The notes under the pieces are model-generated. The model saw only the letters and a list, made by a program, of their open reading frames with translations. It was not told where the DNA came from and did no database searches. 64,000 bases of DNA from Verrucomicrobiota bacterium. Its GTDB lineage: Bacteria; Verrucomicrobiota; Verrucomicrobiia; Opitutales; Opitutaceae. The stretch spans positions 124,001 to 188,000 of the forward strand of contig JAEZGX010000009.1 in NCBI GenBank assembly GCA_023416735.1. The letters run 5' to 3'. How positions within the stretch are numbered: position 1 is the first letter of the stretch; every line of letters starts with the position of its first letter. A program made the translations under genes and the position numbers. Below, piece after piece: positions 1-8,901 of this stretch.

Positions 1-130
1 GGATGGTCTCCGGCGGCGCCCATTCGATCGCGCGGATCACCGGGCTGGGTGGATAGGCCGGGCCGGCCGCAGACGCAGAGGACACGGCGGCGCCGAGCAA
101 GAGTAGTGAGAACAGTCCTTTAGTTTTCAT
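1..130 (-). CDS. Secreted protein, N-terminal fragment (cut by window edge)
   Basis: The start codon is the ATG whose complement lies at 128-130; the frame stays open to the window edge, giving about 43 residues. The first 22 residues form a signal peptide (MKTKG followed by a Leu/Ala core ending SASA), so the product is exported. The mature part begins AGPAYPPSPVIRAIEWAPPE, which loosely recalls the N-termini of DUF4185-type secreted proteins, but too little is visible to assign a family. Its start overlaps the stop of the upstream symporter gene by the four bases ATGA, so the two are probably translated as a coupled operon. Confidence 0.7.
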   Translation of the reverse strand, partial: MKTKGLFSLLLLGAAVSSASAAGPAYPPSPVIRAIEWAPPETI

Positions 131-2157
131 GATGCGGCCAGACGTAGCAGGCTCCAAAACACTCCGACGATCCCCCCGGAAAGTGCGAGGCACGCGAGAA
201 AGCCCCAGGTGTCGAGCCGGTTCCATTTCGTGAACTCCCACGCGGAATTCGGAAAGAGCTTCAAGTGATCGAAACGATGCGGGTCGCGCGAGGTCGCGGC
301 CATTTCGTTCGCGTCGGCCTCGGGATCGGGGGCGACCGGCGTTTTCATTTTTCCGAAGAACGGATCGAGCACTTCACGTGGAGGCGGACGCGTCACCAGA
401 CTCACCAGGATCAAAAACACAAACGGCGACAGGCCGTCGAAAAGCAGGCGAGCGGCGAAGCGATGCCCCGGCGACAACTGCTCCACCGGCACGCCGACCG
501 CGTTAAGCAAGAACAGCTCGGTATGAAAACGCGTCCGCCCTTCGAGCGGACTGGCCGGGTCCTGCGGATCCAGCCGCGCCACACTTTCGAAATAAACGGG
601 ATTGGGCCGGCCCTGCGCGTCGTCGACGCGGACGGTGAGCGCCGGGTGAAGTTGCAGCGCCGGCACCCGCGCGAGCACGAGCGGCCCGACGATGTTCACC
701 AAGGTCGAAACCAGCACCGCCACCCACACCGCCGGCAGGGTCAGCCGCCGCCAGAAAAACATCAGAAACACCGCGGCCCCGAAGGGCACGTTGATCGTCA
801 GGAGAAGCTGAAAGAATGTGAACACGTTTTCCGCCAGCAGCGCCGCGCCGACTCCGAGCAACAATACTGCAGCGATCGTCCAGCGGCCCGCCGTGACCGC
901 TTCGCGCTCCGTCATCTGCGGCCGGAGCGGCCGCCAAAGCGTGCGCACCACCAGCGCGGACGCCGACATCGCCTGTGCGCCAACCGAGGACATGTTCGCC
1001 GCGAGCACGCCGGCGAGCATCACGCCCAGCAATCCGGGGCCGAGCAAATCGCGCGACATCGTGCCCCACACCATGTCCGGATCGGACACTCCGCCGGAGT
1101 AGAGCGCATAAGCCACGAGTCCGCAGAACGACCACAGAATCACCATGAAGCGCTTGGCGTAAGTGCCCGCGACCGCGCCGAAACGCGCGGAGAATTCCGT
1201 GCGCGCCGAACCGCTGATTGTCATGTTGCCCATGATGCCCGTGATCTGAACCCAGGAGACGAAAAACACGGCGAACACCGTCAGGCCTGTCACCTGGCTG
1301 ACGCCCGCCTCGCCGAAAAATTCGAACATCTGCCGCGGCACGCGCTGCGCGAGTTCGTCGAAACCGCCGATCGCGTTCAAACCGACCGGTAGCAGCATCG
1401 AGGAGAACACGAGGATCAACACGCATTGCACCATCTCGTTGATCGCGGTCGCTGTCATGCCGCCCATCAGGATGTAGGCGCCGATCACCAGGGTATAGAG
1501 AAGATAGAACGGCAGCGGATCGAACGGCTTCACGGTATCGTGCAACTCGTCGCGCGCCGCCCGCTCGCGCAAGACCCCAAGCTGGCTTTGCTGGGTCTCG
1601 TCGAGCGCGCCGGCCGCGGCCGCCTGCTCGAGCTTTCGCCATGTGTGATAGCCCTCGACGGACTGGCGCTCGGCTTCCGTCCAGCTCGCCTCCGGTTTCA
1701 CCACGACCGCCGTGGAAATCTTGTAGGTGACCAGATTGCCGAAACCGACGGTGATGATGACGGCCACCAGAAGTTGGAGCACTGCGTAGAACCGCGCGAG
1801 CCGGCGGCTGTTCATCCGCTGCTCGAGCAGGTCGGCCATTGTCACCAGTCGGACGCGACGGAACCAGAGATTCATGAACCAGAAATACGGGTTCATGAAA
1901 ACCATCTGGAAGGAAAGCCACGCGCCCGAGACGCCCTGCTGATAGACGAGGCTCGCCGTGCTTACGGCGTTGTTCGCATCGGTGGAATTTCCGAAGTTGA
2001 GAACGAACTGGTAGAGTTTGCCGAGTTTGCGACCGGCCAGGAAAAATCCCTCTTCCCCCTGCGCTGCTGGTTTCCGACTCGCGCGACGACCCAGCGCGAC
2101 GACCAGGACGAAGTAGCTAGCGATAACGAGAAGATCGAGGAAGTGAAGATGCCCCAT
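127..2157 (-). CDS. Sodium:solute symporter (SSS family)
   Basis: A 676-residue polytopic inner-membrane protein of the SSS family, which couples sodium entry to uptake of sugars or other small organic solutes. The N-terminal helix is followed by the family motif FFLAGRKLG, and the segment LAANMSSVGAQAMSASALVV matches the conserved sodium-site helix region. It is longer than typical members (about 500-550) because of two hydrophilic inserts, near residues 155-215 (charged, helical) and 505-565, plus a soluble stretch before the last helix. The stop overlaps the next gene's ATG. The substrate cannot be read from sequence; a sugar released by the neighbouring hydrolases is the obvious guess. 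Confidence 0.9.
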   Translation of the reverse strand: MGHLHFLDLLVIASYFVLVVALGRRASRKPAAQGEEGFFLAGRKLGKLYQFVLNFGNSTDANNAVSTASLVYQQGVSGAWLSFQMVFMNPYFWFMNLWFRRVRLVTMADLLEQRMNSRRLARFYAVLQLLVAVIITVGFGNLVTYKISTAVVVKPEASWTEAERQSVEGYHTWRKLEQAAAAGALDETQQSQLGVLRERAARDELHDTVKPFDPLPFYLLYTLVIGAYILMGGMTATAINEMVQCVLILVFSSMLLPVGLNAIGGFDELAQRVPRQMFEFFGEAGVSQVTGLTVFAVFFVSWVQITGIMGNMTISGSARTEFSARFGAVAGTYAKRFMVILWSFCGLVAYALYSGGVSDPDMVWGTMSRDLLGPGLLGVMLAGVLAANMSSVGAQAMSASALVVRTLWRPLRPQMTEREAVTAGRWTIAAVLLLGVGAALLAENVFTFFQLLLTINVPFGAAVFLMFFWRRLTLPAVWVAVLVSTLVNIVGPLVLARVPALQLHPALTVRVDDAQGRPNPVYFESVARLDPQDPASPLEGRTRFHTELFLLNAVGVPVEQLSPGHRFAARLLFDGLSPFVFLILVSLVTRPPPREVLDPFFGKMKTPVAPDPEADANEMAATSRDPHRFDHLKLFPNSAWEFTKWNRLDTWGFLACLALSGGIVGVFWSLLRLAAS

Positions 2158-2193
2158 GTGACGTCGAACGAGGGATTGGTTCCGTAAACAGAA

Positions 2194-2239
2194 GACCGCC
2201 GGCCAGGCGCGAAAGCCTTTCGCGACGCGGCCGGCGGTC
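2194..2239 (-). terminator. Long hairpin after the TonB receptor gene
   Basis: Two 11-base arms (GACCGCCGGCC at 2194-2204 and GGCCGGCGGTC at 2229-2239) are exact complements, and the loop folds again through GCGAAAG and CTTTCGC. It begins about 30 bases past the receptor stop and is followed on the minus strand by TTCTGTTT, a weak T run. It probably ends the receptor transcript and separates it from the symporter gene. Confidence 0.65.
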
Positions 2240-2270
2240 AGATTTTATCCAAACAACAAGCAGGGGTGCG

Positions 2271-5200
2271 TTAGAACGAGAACGTGGTGCGCAGCGAGAT
2301 GTATTGTGGCTCGCGGATGCGCCAGGCGGCGATCGAGCCGTCAGGCTGCGCCTCGACCGGAATCAGTTCCTCGCCCACGCCGACATTCTTCACGTTCAAC
2401 TGCGCCTTGAAGGTGAACCTTTCGAACTTGCGCGTGTAGCCGACCCAGAGATCGAAATCGGTCTGTGCCGGGCCGTAGTAGGGATTACGCACGTCGGAAA
2501 CGCGGTCGAGGGAGGGGTCGCCGTTGACATGGACAACGGGGAAACCGATCGCGACCTCGTCCTGCCAGCGCACGCCGCCACCGATGTTCCAACCCTTGAG
2601 GAAGCCTTGGTTGAAGCTGTAGTTGGTGATCGCATTGAAGCGCCATTCGCGGAGTTCGTTGGCCGGCAGACCCTCGGCGGCCGTCCTGGGCAGCATCTGA
2701 TTATAAACCTGCAGGGTCATACGTTCCTTGAGGAACACGGTCTCGAACTCGGAAAAGCCGTTCGGGTTGGGGCTCAAGTCGCCCGCGGGGCCATCGACGA
2801 GCGGCATGACCGAGTTGATCATCAAATCCTGGAAGTCGCGCGCAATGTTGGTGCGCACAGCCTGGGCGCGGTTCGCGTTGAGCGCGATGCGCCACTGCGG
2901 CGTGGGATTGAACACGAGTTCGTATTCTTCGCCCTTTGAGACAACGTCCGCGGTGGCGACGACGGCGCCGCCGCGATCATCGTAATTGACCTCGGCGCCC
3001 ATGCCCGAGCCGGTTTCCTCCATGCGGAATGTGTTGCGCAGCGCCATGCCCACCGGGCCGTCATACCAGGCGTTGAACGCAGCGATGCCCGCAGCGTTGC
3101 CAGGATAGTTGGCCAAGTCGTCGGGATTCGGGTTGTTCCACCAGTTGTTGCCCCGAAGGATTTGCTCCCGCATCTCGGCGACGCCCTTGGCCAGATTGTT
3201 GATCGCCGTGTTCAAGGTAAACAGGGACGACGACAGGCCGGAAGTCGTCTCGTATTTCATAAACTTGAACACGAGCTTGTCGTTTAGCGTGGAGACCAAA
3301 ACCCCGTATTCCTTGCTCTCGCCGGTTTCCGCCGGCAGGAGGTTGTCGTAGATGTCGTAGCGCTGGCCGGCCGGACGGAAATTGTCCGCTTGGTTATAGA
3401 TCAGGCTGACCGAGGAATCGAGCGGCAGCCGACGGCGGATGAAATCGGGGGAGTGAAGCACCAAGCCGTAGTTGAAGCTAGTCTCGGTCTGCTGGCCCGT
3501 GGGCACAGGCTCGAAACCATCGAGAACCGCGGCACCGGTCTGCGGATCGGTGTCAACCGTGCCGGCGTCGTAGGTCCGCACCTTGTCCCGGCGCCAGCCG
3601 AGCGTGCTGACGAGCGTGCCGTCCCACCAGTAGCTTTGCGCCACGCCGACGAGCGAATCGATTTTCTCGCGGCGGCTGACAGCCCGGCTGATGACTTCGT
3701 CCACGTCCTTTTCCCCCGCGGACAGAATACTGAACGATTGCTCCGACCACGTTCCCGGGGTCGGGCTGGTGGCGGCGGTCGGCTGAGCATAATAGAGGAT
3801 GCTGGCGGTGCCGAGGCTGCCGGTGTCCTGCTTGACGGGAACCGAGATGGCGCCGGTCACAGGCGTGGCGGAACCACTGACATCCGGTCCGAGAAAACGC
3901 ATGACCGGCAGGCCGCGACGGCCCGAGTTCAGGCTGTTGATCGTGCCCCACTCGGTGGAGTTGTAATCGAGGCCCGAGGCGAGCGCGAAGTTGTTCCGGC
4001 TCTCAAAAGCGGAGTTGTCCAATGACGTCCACGTGCCGGTGAGCCGGTGGCGGCCCAGCAGTTTGCCGAGCCAGTTGGCGCGCTTGCTGATGTTCTGGAG
4101 ATCGAGGTCGTAATAGACCGTGCCACGCATGCCCTCTTGCTCGTAGCGTTGAAGCGTCGCCTTGCTATAGCCGGTCACGAATGGACGTCCGAAATTCGGG
4201 TTCACCCGGCCGTCGCCAAGGTGAGAATTCATGTCGATGCGCAGCGTGTAACCGCTGATCACGCTGTCGAGCTGCATGACGTTGCCGTTGTCGAGCAACT
4301 CGCGGTGGAAGGAGAATTCGGCACCGCCCCTGCCGTTGAAAAGACGTTGATCGATCGTGAAATCATACGCTTCGAAATCGGCCCACTCGTGCTTGTTCTG
4401 GCCGTGCAGCATGTGGTCGTAGAAGTTGAAGATCGCCGGGTCGGAGATCTGCTGCCCCTTCCAGAAGCCCTGGGTGATGTCGTTGTGATGAAGGACGCGG
4501 TTGAAGATGTAGTTCCAATCGCGCACACCCCGCGTCTGGGTCTGGGTGAAGGAGGTGCCGGCCGCGTTGGGCTTGTTGCCATTGTAATTGCCGTTGCGGA
4601 AACCGACCACGTTGGAGCCGGGGAGCCCGAGGGAAGGTGTCGAACTGTTGGGATCGTTGTAAACGATCACCATCTGGCGCGAACCGTTGCCCATGGCTCC
4701 GATCTGGCCGCCGAAAAGATTGCCGGAGTTCGACGTGTTGGAACCGTCGTAGGCGGGACCGCCCGTATTCGCCGCCGCACCTGCGGCCGTGAACACCGTC
4801 GTCGGCCAGCCAGGCGCGGGCGTGCCGAGCAGCACGCCGGTGTTGGTGCTGGGATTCCACGCCGGCCGGCCCATCGCCCACCACTGGGTGTAGGCGTCGC
4901 CGGGCGGGCGAACCTCAGGCATGTTGGAATCGATGTCGCCGAGTTCGACACTCGCCTTGATCGTCGTGTCCTTGAACGGACGATACGCGCTGGTGAGGAA
5001 GATGCGCTTGTTGCGGCGCCAGGCCTCCTCGACCTTGTAAGACTGATCCTCGTAGACGCCCGCGACGCGCAGCGAGAGTTTGTCGCGGATGAGCGCCTGG
5101 TTGTGATCTACCACCGTGCGGAACGAACCGTATTGGTCGGTGCGCAGTTCGAGTTCGCTCCGGTTACGATCGGCCCGGGACGAAATCAGCGACGAGTTGA

Positions 5201-5795
5201 TGATACCCGAGGGGCTGCCTAAGCCGAAGAGCATCGCGTTCGGCCCGCGGCTGATTTCCATCCGCTCGATGTTGTAATTATCAACCGGCAGGCGGCTGAC
5301 AAAAAAGTCGCGTGAGAGATCTGCCGACGTCAGCCCGCGGACGCGCGTGCTCGGTGTCGCAGAAGCAAACGCTGCGTCGTAATCCGTCTCCGCTCCATTG
5401 GGATTGTCGACCACTCCGGCATCAGAGAAATTTCCGCCCACGCCGTTCACTTCGGTGCCAAGCGTGTAGACCAGCAGGCCTTCCAAGTCCTTCGCGCCGA
5501 TGTCATCCATGAAGTCCTTAGTGATGACTGAAATCGACGAAGCGATGTCCTTCAGATCGGTTCGGAGCCGGGTGCCCGACTGGGCGGTGCTCGCCAAATA
5601 CCCGGTGTCGAGATCGCCGCGGACCTCGAAGGGAGAGAGAACGACCATCTCGTCGTCCTCGGCGGCGGCGGTTGATTGCGCCCAAATCGTTGGAGCGCTG
5701 AGCAAGCCAACAAAAGCGCCAGTGAGAAGGCTGGCCAACGCAGCCATCGGAGGAGCACTGCGGCAGGTAGTCATAGGTTTCGAGTGGTCGGTCAT
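2271..5795 (-). CDS. TonB-dependent outer-membrane receptor
   Basis: About 1,174 residues. A signal peptide (LASLLTGAFVGLLSAP, cleavage near WAQ) is followed by EDDEMVVLSPFEV, a motif shared with the second receptor here and a candidate TonB box. A plug domain follows (VITKDFMDDIGAKDLEGLL and a region ending near PNAMLFGLGSPSGIINS), then a long beta-barrel ending in LRTTFSF with the terminal Phe typical of outer-membrane proteins. It should import oligosaccharides across the outer membrane using TonB energy. Two starts fit: the ATG at 5795, or the one at 5774 (MTTCRS), which aligns with the MTTTLRS start of the paralogue. No SusD-like partner is adjacent. A promoter with operator-like repeats lies upstream. 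Confidence 0.93.
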   Translation of the reverse strand: MTDHSKPMTTCRSAPPMAALASLLTGAFVGLLSAPTIWAQSTAAAEDDEMVVLSPFEVRGDLDTGYLASTAQSGTRLRTDLKDIASSISVITKDFMDDIGAKDLEGLLVYTLGTEVNGVGGNFSDAGVVDNPNGAETDYDAAFASATPSTRVRGLTSADLSRDFFVSRLPVDNYNIERMEISRGPNAMLFGLGSPSGIINSSLISSRADRNRSELELRTDQYGSFRTVVDHNQALIRDKLSLRVAGVYEDQSYKVEEAWRRNKRIFLTSAYRPFKDTTIKASVELGDIDSNMPEVRPPGDAYTQWWAMGRPAWNPSTNTGVLLGTPAPGWPTTVFTAAGAAANTGGPAYDGSNTSNSGNLFGGQIGAMGNGSRQMVIVYNDPNSSTPSLGLPGSNVVGFRNGNYNGNKPNAAGTSFTQTQTRGVRDWNYIFNRVLHHNDITQGFWKGQQISDPAIFNFYDHMLHGQNKHEWADFEAYDFTIDQRLFNGRGGAEFSFHRELLDNGNVMQLDSVISGYTLRIDMNSHLGDGRVNPNFGRPFVTGYSKATLQRYEQEGMRGTVYYDLDLQNISKRANWLGKLLGRHRLTGTWTSLDNSAFESRNNFALASGLDYNSTEWGTINSLNSGRRGLPVMRFLGPDVSGSATPVTGAISVPVKQDTGSLGTASILYYAQPTAATSPTPGTWSEQSFSILSAGEKDVDEVISRAVSRREKIDSLVGVAQSYWWDGTLVSTLGWRRDKVRTYDAGTVDTDPQTGAAVLDGFEPVPTGQQTETSFNYGLVLHSPDFIRRRLPLDSSVSLIYNQADNFRPAGQRYDIYDNLLPAETGESKEYGVLVSTLNDKLVFKFMKYETTSGLSSSLFTLNTAINNLAKGVAEMREQILRGNNWWNNPNPDDLANYPGNAAGIAAFNAWYDGPVGMALRNTFRMEETGSGMGAEVNYDDRGGAVVATADVVSKGEEYELVFNPTPQWRIALNANRAQAVRTNIARDFQDLMINSVMPLVDGPAGDLSPNPNGFSEFETVFLKERMTLQVYNQMLPRTAAEGLPANELREWRFNAITNYSFNQGFLKGWNIGGGVRWQDEVAIGFPVVHVNGDPSLDRVSDVRNPYYGPAQTDFDLWVGYTRKFERFTFKAQLNVKNVGVGEELIPVEAQPDGSIAAWRIREPQYISLRTTFSF

Positions 5796-5858
5796 GGTGT
5801 TTCCGGTCGGGGGTTGCACAAATGTTCCAGCGAAAGAAAGCAGAATACAGGCCATACC

Positions 5859-5883
5859 AATGCGCGTTTGATTTTTGTGTCAA
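5859..5883 (-). promoter_or_regulatory. Candidate receptor promoter with operator-like site
   Basis: Read on the minus strand, a perfect TTGACA (complement at 5878-5883) is followed by the near-palindrome AACGCGCATT (complement at 5859-5868), which would lie between the -35 and -10 regions. The -10 is weak (TGGTAT, 18 bases after the -35). A protein bound here would block polymerase. The same 10-mer recurs at 5949-5958. Confidence 0.4.
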
Positions 5884-5942
5884 CGCGAGATTTCACTACC
5901 CTTCCATCTGCTCTCAGATCGATGTGCTTTCCGGCGGAAACC

Positions 5943-5960
5943 CTAACAAATGCGCGTTAG
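5943..5960. promoter_or_regulatory. Distal operator-like palindrome
   Basis: The 18-mer CTAACAAATGCGCGTTAG has exact outer arms CTAAC and GTTAG and contains the same AATGCGCGTT as the proximal site, in the same orientation and 90 bases away. The arrangement resembles a paired-operator layout of the kind LacI-family repressors use for looping. Confidence 0.35.
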
Positions 5961-6343
5961 CAAACCTGACTTTTTCGGTTCACCCGAGTTTCTTGGCTAC
6001 GACGCCATCCACCGATCGTTGGTTCCTCGTCGCTTTCTCCGTCCACCAGCGCTCTTCTTCGACAAAAGCCGCTTCACGCGACTGGCATTGTAGATCGTTG
6101 CAGTGAATCGTGCGCACGGCGGACCACACACGAAAGTCCGGAGTGCCCCCTTTACCGCGGCGCGGTGGCCATTTATCAGCGGCCTTTTAGCAACGCGCTG
6201 CCGAGTATTAACGTGCTTTGATTGCCATGTCGTGGGCTGCCCCCACCCACTAGGCTCGACGCCCACACTGCGATGCCAGAGGCAGCCAGCGCATCCTCGC
6301 GCCCTTGGCGCGCTCCAGCGAAACCCGCGCTCCGGTCCGTCGA

Positions 6344-6521
6344 TTACGCGGTCGAATGCGCCGAGCCCTCGGCTTCAATCCGCACCACGTTCAACGCATC
6401 CGAAAACTGGATGCGCGGATCGGCTGCCGCGAAGAACTCGCGTCCTTTTGACTCCCGCGCGGGCTGTTCGACGGGGCGAAGCTTCCCAGCCACACCCCGC
6501 TGGCAGCCCGAGCAGATCGAC
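6344..6521 (-). pseudogene. 3' remnant of an unidentified protein gene
   Basis: Directly after the GH5-like gene stop, the minus strand has an open frame ending in TAA (complement 6344-6346) whose translation looks like real protein: GREFFAAADPRIQFSDALNV, then VRIEAEGSAHSTA. It has no start codon of its own and enters from a frame different from the GH5-like gene, so it is probably the leftover C-terminus of a deleted or frameshifted gene. The phrase recalls C-terminal ends of some GDSL-type esterases, but I cannot assign a family. Confidence 0.45.
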
Positions 6522-8630
6522 TTATGTCCGCGGCCGCACCGAATAGATTGCCGTCCGCCACTTCGGCAGATCGACCATCAGCCCGTGCTCCGCCAGCTCG
6601 GCCGCTGTCCCCCGAAACGCCATCGCGCCCGCCTCGTCGATCAGCTCAAACACGCCTTCAGCCTTCAACCGCGGAAACACCCGCGCCGCGCCGTCTCCAG
6701 AACGTCGATAGACGAGCAGGTGTTGCGGCCCCGCGATGATCTGCAGCTCCGCCGGCGAACGCCGGTCGACCGTCACGCCCGCGCCCCGGAGAAACGCCGC
6801 CACGTCGTCCGGCGTGAGTTGCGCCACATCTTCCGACCGCAGCACCGGGATCTTGCTTTCCGCGAGCAGCGCCAGGGCGCGAGCATCAATGTTGCGCATG
6901 TCGACGATCGCCGCGCGATACTCGAGGCCGGTGGCCACTTCTTCGACTTGCTCGAGTCCGACGGAAATCTGCACCAGACCGTTCGCGAGCAGTTGATCGT
7001 CGGTCATGTAGTGCACCGGCCCGAGATGAAGATCGAGCGCCAGTCGCGCGAGCGGCACACAGGCGTGATTCAAGCCGTTGTTCACCGGCACCGCACCGGG
7101 ATTCTGCACGAACAACACGTCCGCGCGGCGATAATCCACCGGTCCCGCGCGAAACACCGGCGAGAACCGCCGATACGCCGCGCCGTAAGTTTCCATCAGC
7201 GGCGCGTAGATTCTTTCGTGGCCCGTCAGCGTCCATCCGAGACTGCCCACCATGCCGGCGGCATACGCCTGCACCAGTTGCGCCTCGATCATCAACGACG
7301 CCGCTTCGAGAGGATCCATGTCGGGCAAAAACGATTCATAGCCATGCTCGCCCGACTCGCCGTTCCATACCGGATAGGGCGCGCCGCTGTGCGGCATCGC
7401 GACCGCCGCAAAACTATGATCGAAGGTCGCGGCGACGTCGCGCGCCAGCCACGGCTCCTTGCGTTGGGGCGCATCCGGTCGCGTCGGAACCGGACCGTTG
7501 CCCAAATAATAATGCGGCGCCATGCCTGCCATTCGATCGGGCAGCTGCCACGTTGCGGAGGGCAGCACGTTGTTGTGACCCCATGCCGCCGTCATACCGA
7601 AAACCAGCCGCGTTGGATCCTCGATTACGACTGCCCACGTCGCGTCCGCCGCGAGCCGCCGCCAGGCGGCGTCGCTCGAGTCCGTGACACTGTGTGGCTC
7701 GTTGTAAGGCGCCTCGAATCCGAGCACTGTCCCGTTGCCGCGGAAGCGACGCGCGAGCCAGCGGTTTGTGCTCACGATCGCTTCGGTGAACTCGGGATCG
7801 CCGGGCTCCGCCGCGCGTCCGGTCTCCGGATCGACCAGCCACGCGATGCCCGTGCCCGGCTTGCCTGTGCCTTTGTCGTGATGATTCCCGCCGACGAAAT
7901 AACGATAGGGATCCGTCGGCATCTCGTGCCAGTCGAATACCACGCGAATCCCGTGGTGGCCGCACAACGCGACGAAATATTCGAGCAGTTCATAAAAGGC
8001 CGGATCGACACGGTAGGAGCGCAGGACTTCCTCATAACGCGAATCGTCGGGAAACACCCCCGGCGCGGGTTGAATCATTCCGAGGTGCAGCGGCACGCGA
8101 ACCACGCTCACGTCCCAATCCGCATGCGTGCGCAGATCTTCGACTACTCGCTCGAAATTCGGCCTCAGGCTAAACTCGATGAGGAAACGCGTGTAATTCA
8201 GGCCCGCAAAGCCCCACGGTTTTCCATTCAACGTCAGGTTCCGGCCGGAAACGCCGATCGCGGGCAATGTCTCGCTGTCATTGATTACTGGATACACAAA
8301 GAACGGCGCGTCGGCGGACCACTTTCCTTCCGCGCCGGCTCGCGCCCGCAACGCCACTCGCCGCCCCTCCGGCAACGCCGCGCGATCGAGTTCCAGAGTG
8401 AAACGCCCGTTCGCATCCGCTCGCGTGCGCCACTCGCCCAGCCGACCACCCGCATCGTCCAACGCCTCCACCTGCAACGCGGCTCCCGAGTCTGCGGTGC
8501 CCGTGAAGACCATCGGATTCTCCCAGCGCAATAGCCGTCCCTCCGGCACCTCGATAACCGGCTCCGCAGCGTGTGCGACGAGCGCCAGCGCCAGCGCGAC
8601 AAAGCTGGTCATGCGCCGCCCTATAGCCAT
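6522..8630 (-). CDS. Secreted GH5-like glycoside hydrolase (cellulase superfamily)
   Basis: About 702 residues from the chosen ATG (MAIGRRMTSFVALALALVAH, a signal peptide); ATGs at 8714 and 8612 are also possible. An N-terminal beta-sandwich is followed by a TIM barrel starting near GVSGRNLTLNGKPWGFAGLN. The GH5-type catalytic pair is visible as FEAPYNEPHS (acid/base Glu in NEP) and VWNGESGEHG (nucleophile Glu). A C-terminal domain of about 200 residues, with a Rossmann-like part and a final beta domain, follows. It should hydrolyse beta-linked polysaccharide in the periplasm or outside. The divergent IclR gene starts 271 bases upstream, so that regulator may control it. Confidence 0.85.
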   Translation of the reverse strand: MAIGRRMTSFVALALALVAHAAEPVIEVPEGRLLRWENPMVFTGTADSGAALQVEALDDAGGRLGEWRTRADANGRFTLELDRAALPEGRRVALRARAGAEGKWSADAPFFVYPVINDSETLPAIGVSGRNLTLNGKPWGFAGLNYTRFLIEFSLRPNFERVVEDLRTHADWDVSVVRVPLHLGMIQPAPGVFPDDSRYEEVLRSYRVDPAFYELLEYFVALCGHHGIRVVFDWHEMPTDPYRYFVGGNHHDKGTGKPGTGIAWLVDPETGRAAEPGDPEFTEAIVSTNRWLARRFRGNGTVLGFEAPYNEPHSVTDSSDAAWRRLAADATWAVVIEDPTRLVFGMTAAWGHNNVLPSATWQLPDRMAGMAPHYYLGNGPVPTRPDAPQRKEPWLARDVAATFDHSFAAVAMPHSGAPYPVWNGESGEHGYESFLPDMDPLEAASLMIEAQLVQAYAAGMVGSLGWTLTGHERIYAPLMETYGAAYRRFSPVFRAGPVDYRRADVLFVQNPGAVPVNNGLNHACVPLARLALDLHLGPVHYMTDDQLLANGLVQISVGLEQVEEVATGLEYRAAIVDMRNIDARALALLAESKIPVLRSEDVAQLTPDDVAAFLRGAGVTVDRRSPAELQIIAGPQHLLVYRRSGDGAARVFPRLKAEGVFELIDEAGAMAFRGTAAELAEHGLMVDLPKWRTAIYSVRPRT

Positions 8631-8870
8631 GCTCGCGCCCCGCCAGCGCGTCAGCCGAGCGAGCACAGCCTTTTCAGGAGCAGCGAGTTGCGGAAGAATG
8701 GGAAGTTTCGTCATAACGAAGGGTTTTATGAATATTCTAAACTGCCTGTTAATTATATCTAAACGCCGAGAACGAGGTAAACTGCCAGCGAGCGCCGAAG
8801 CGACTAGCCGGAGATCGCTGACGGTCAAGGGGATTTGATCGTTCATTCTATCGCGTCTTTTTTTCTTGCT

Positions 8871-8881
8871 GTTACAATAAC
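8871..8881. promoter_or_regulatory. Small palindrome before the IclR gene
   Basis: GTTACAATAAC has 4-base arms GTTA and TAAC around CAA, and lies 21-31 bases before the IclR start codon in the AT-richer part of the divergent intergenic region (8631-8901). It could be an operator for autoregulation, but it is short enough to arise by chance. Confidence 0.25.
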
Positions 8882-8901
8882 CTGAACACTTATCTACCAC
8901 T

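Larger units (their letters stand above)
5796..6343. other. Non-coding stretch upstream of the TonB receptor
   Basis: No convincing gene is present. The part nearest the receptor (5859-5960) is less GC-rich and holds a -35-like TTGACA and two copies of AATGCGCGTT, annotated separately. From about 6000 to 6343 I see only short open frames with no recognisable product and no strong hairpin followed by a T run. It probably includes decayed sequence continuing from the gene remnant at 6344-6521. Confidence 0.6.

Noticed and set aside
5997..6266. Possible small gene on the minus strand between the receptor and GH5-like genes
   Set aside because: Eighty-nine codons of Arg/Lys-rich, low-complexity-looking translation with no recognisable motif, no convincing start signal and no conserved-looking pattern.
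8832..8845. TCAA/TTGA-type repeat near the IclR gene as a further copy of the CpG-centred palindrome
   Set aside because: The nearby TCAAGGGGATTTGA has a 6-base spacer and no central CG, so it does not fit the motif shared at 56658, 59298 and 62457.
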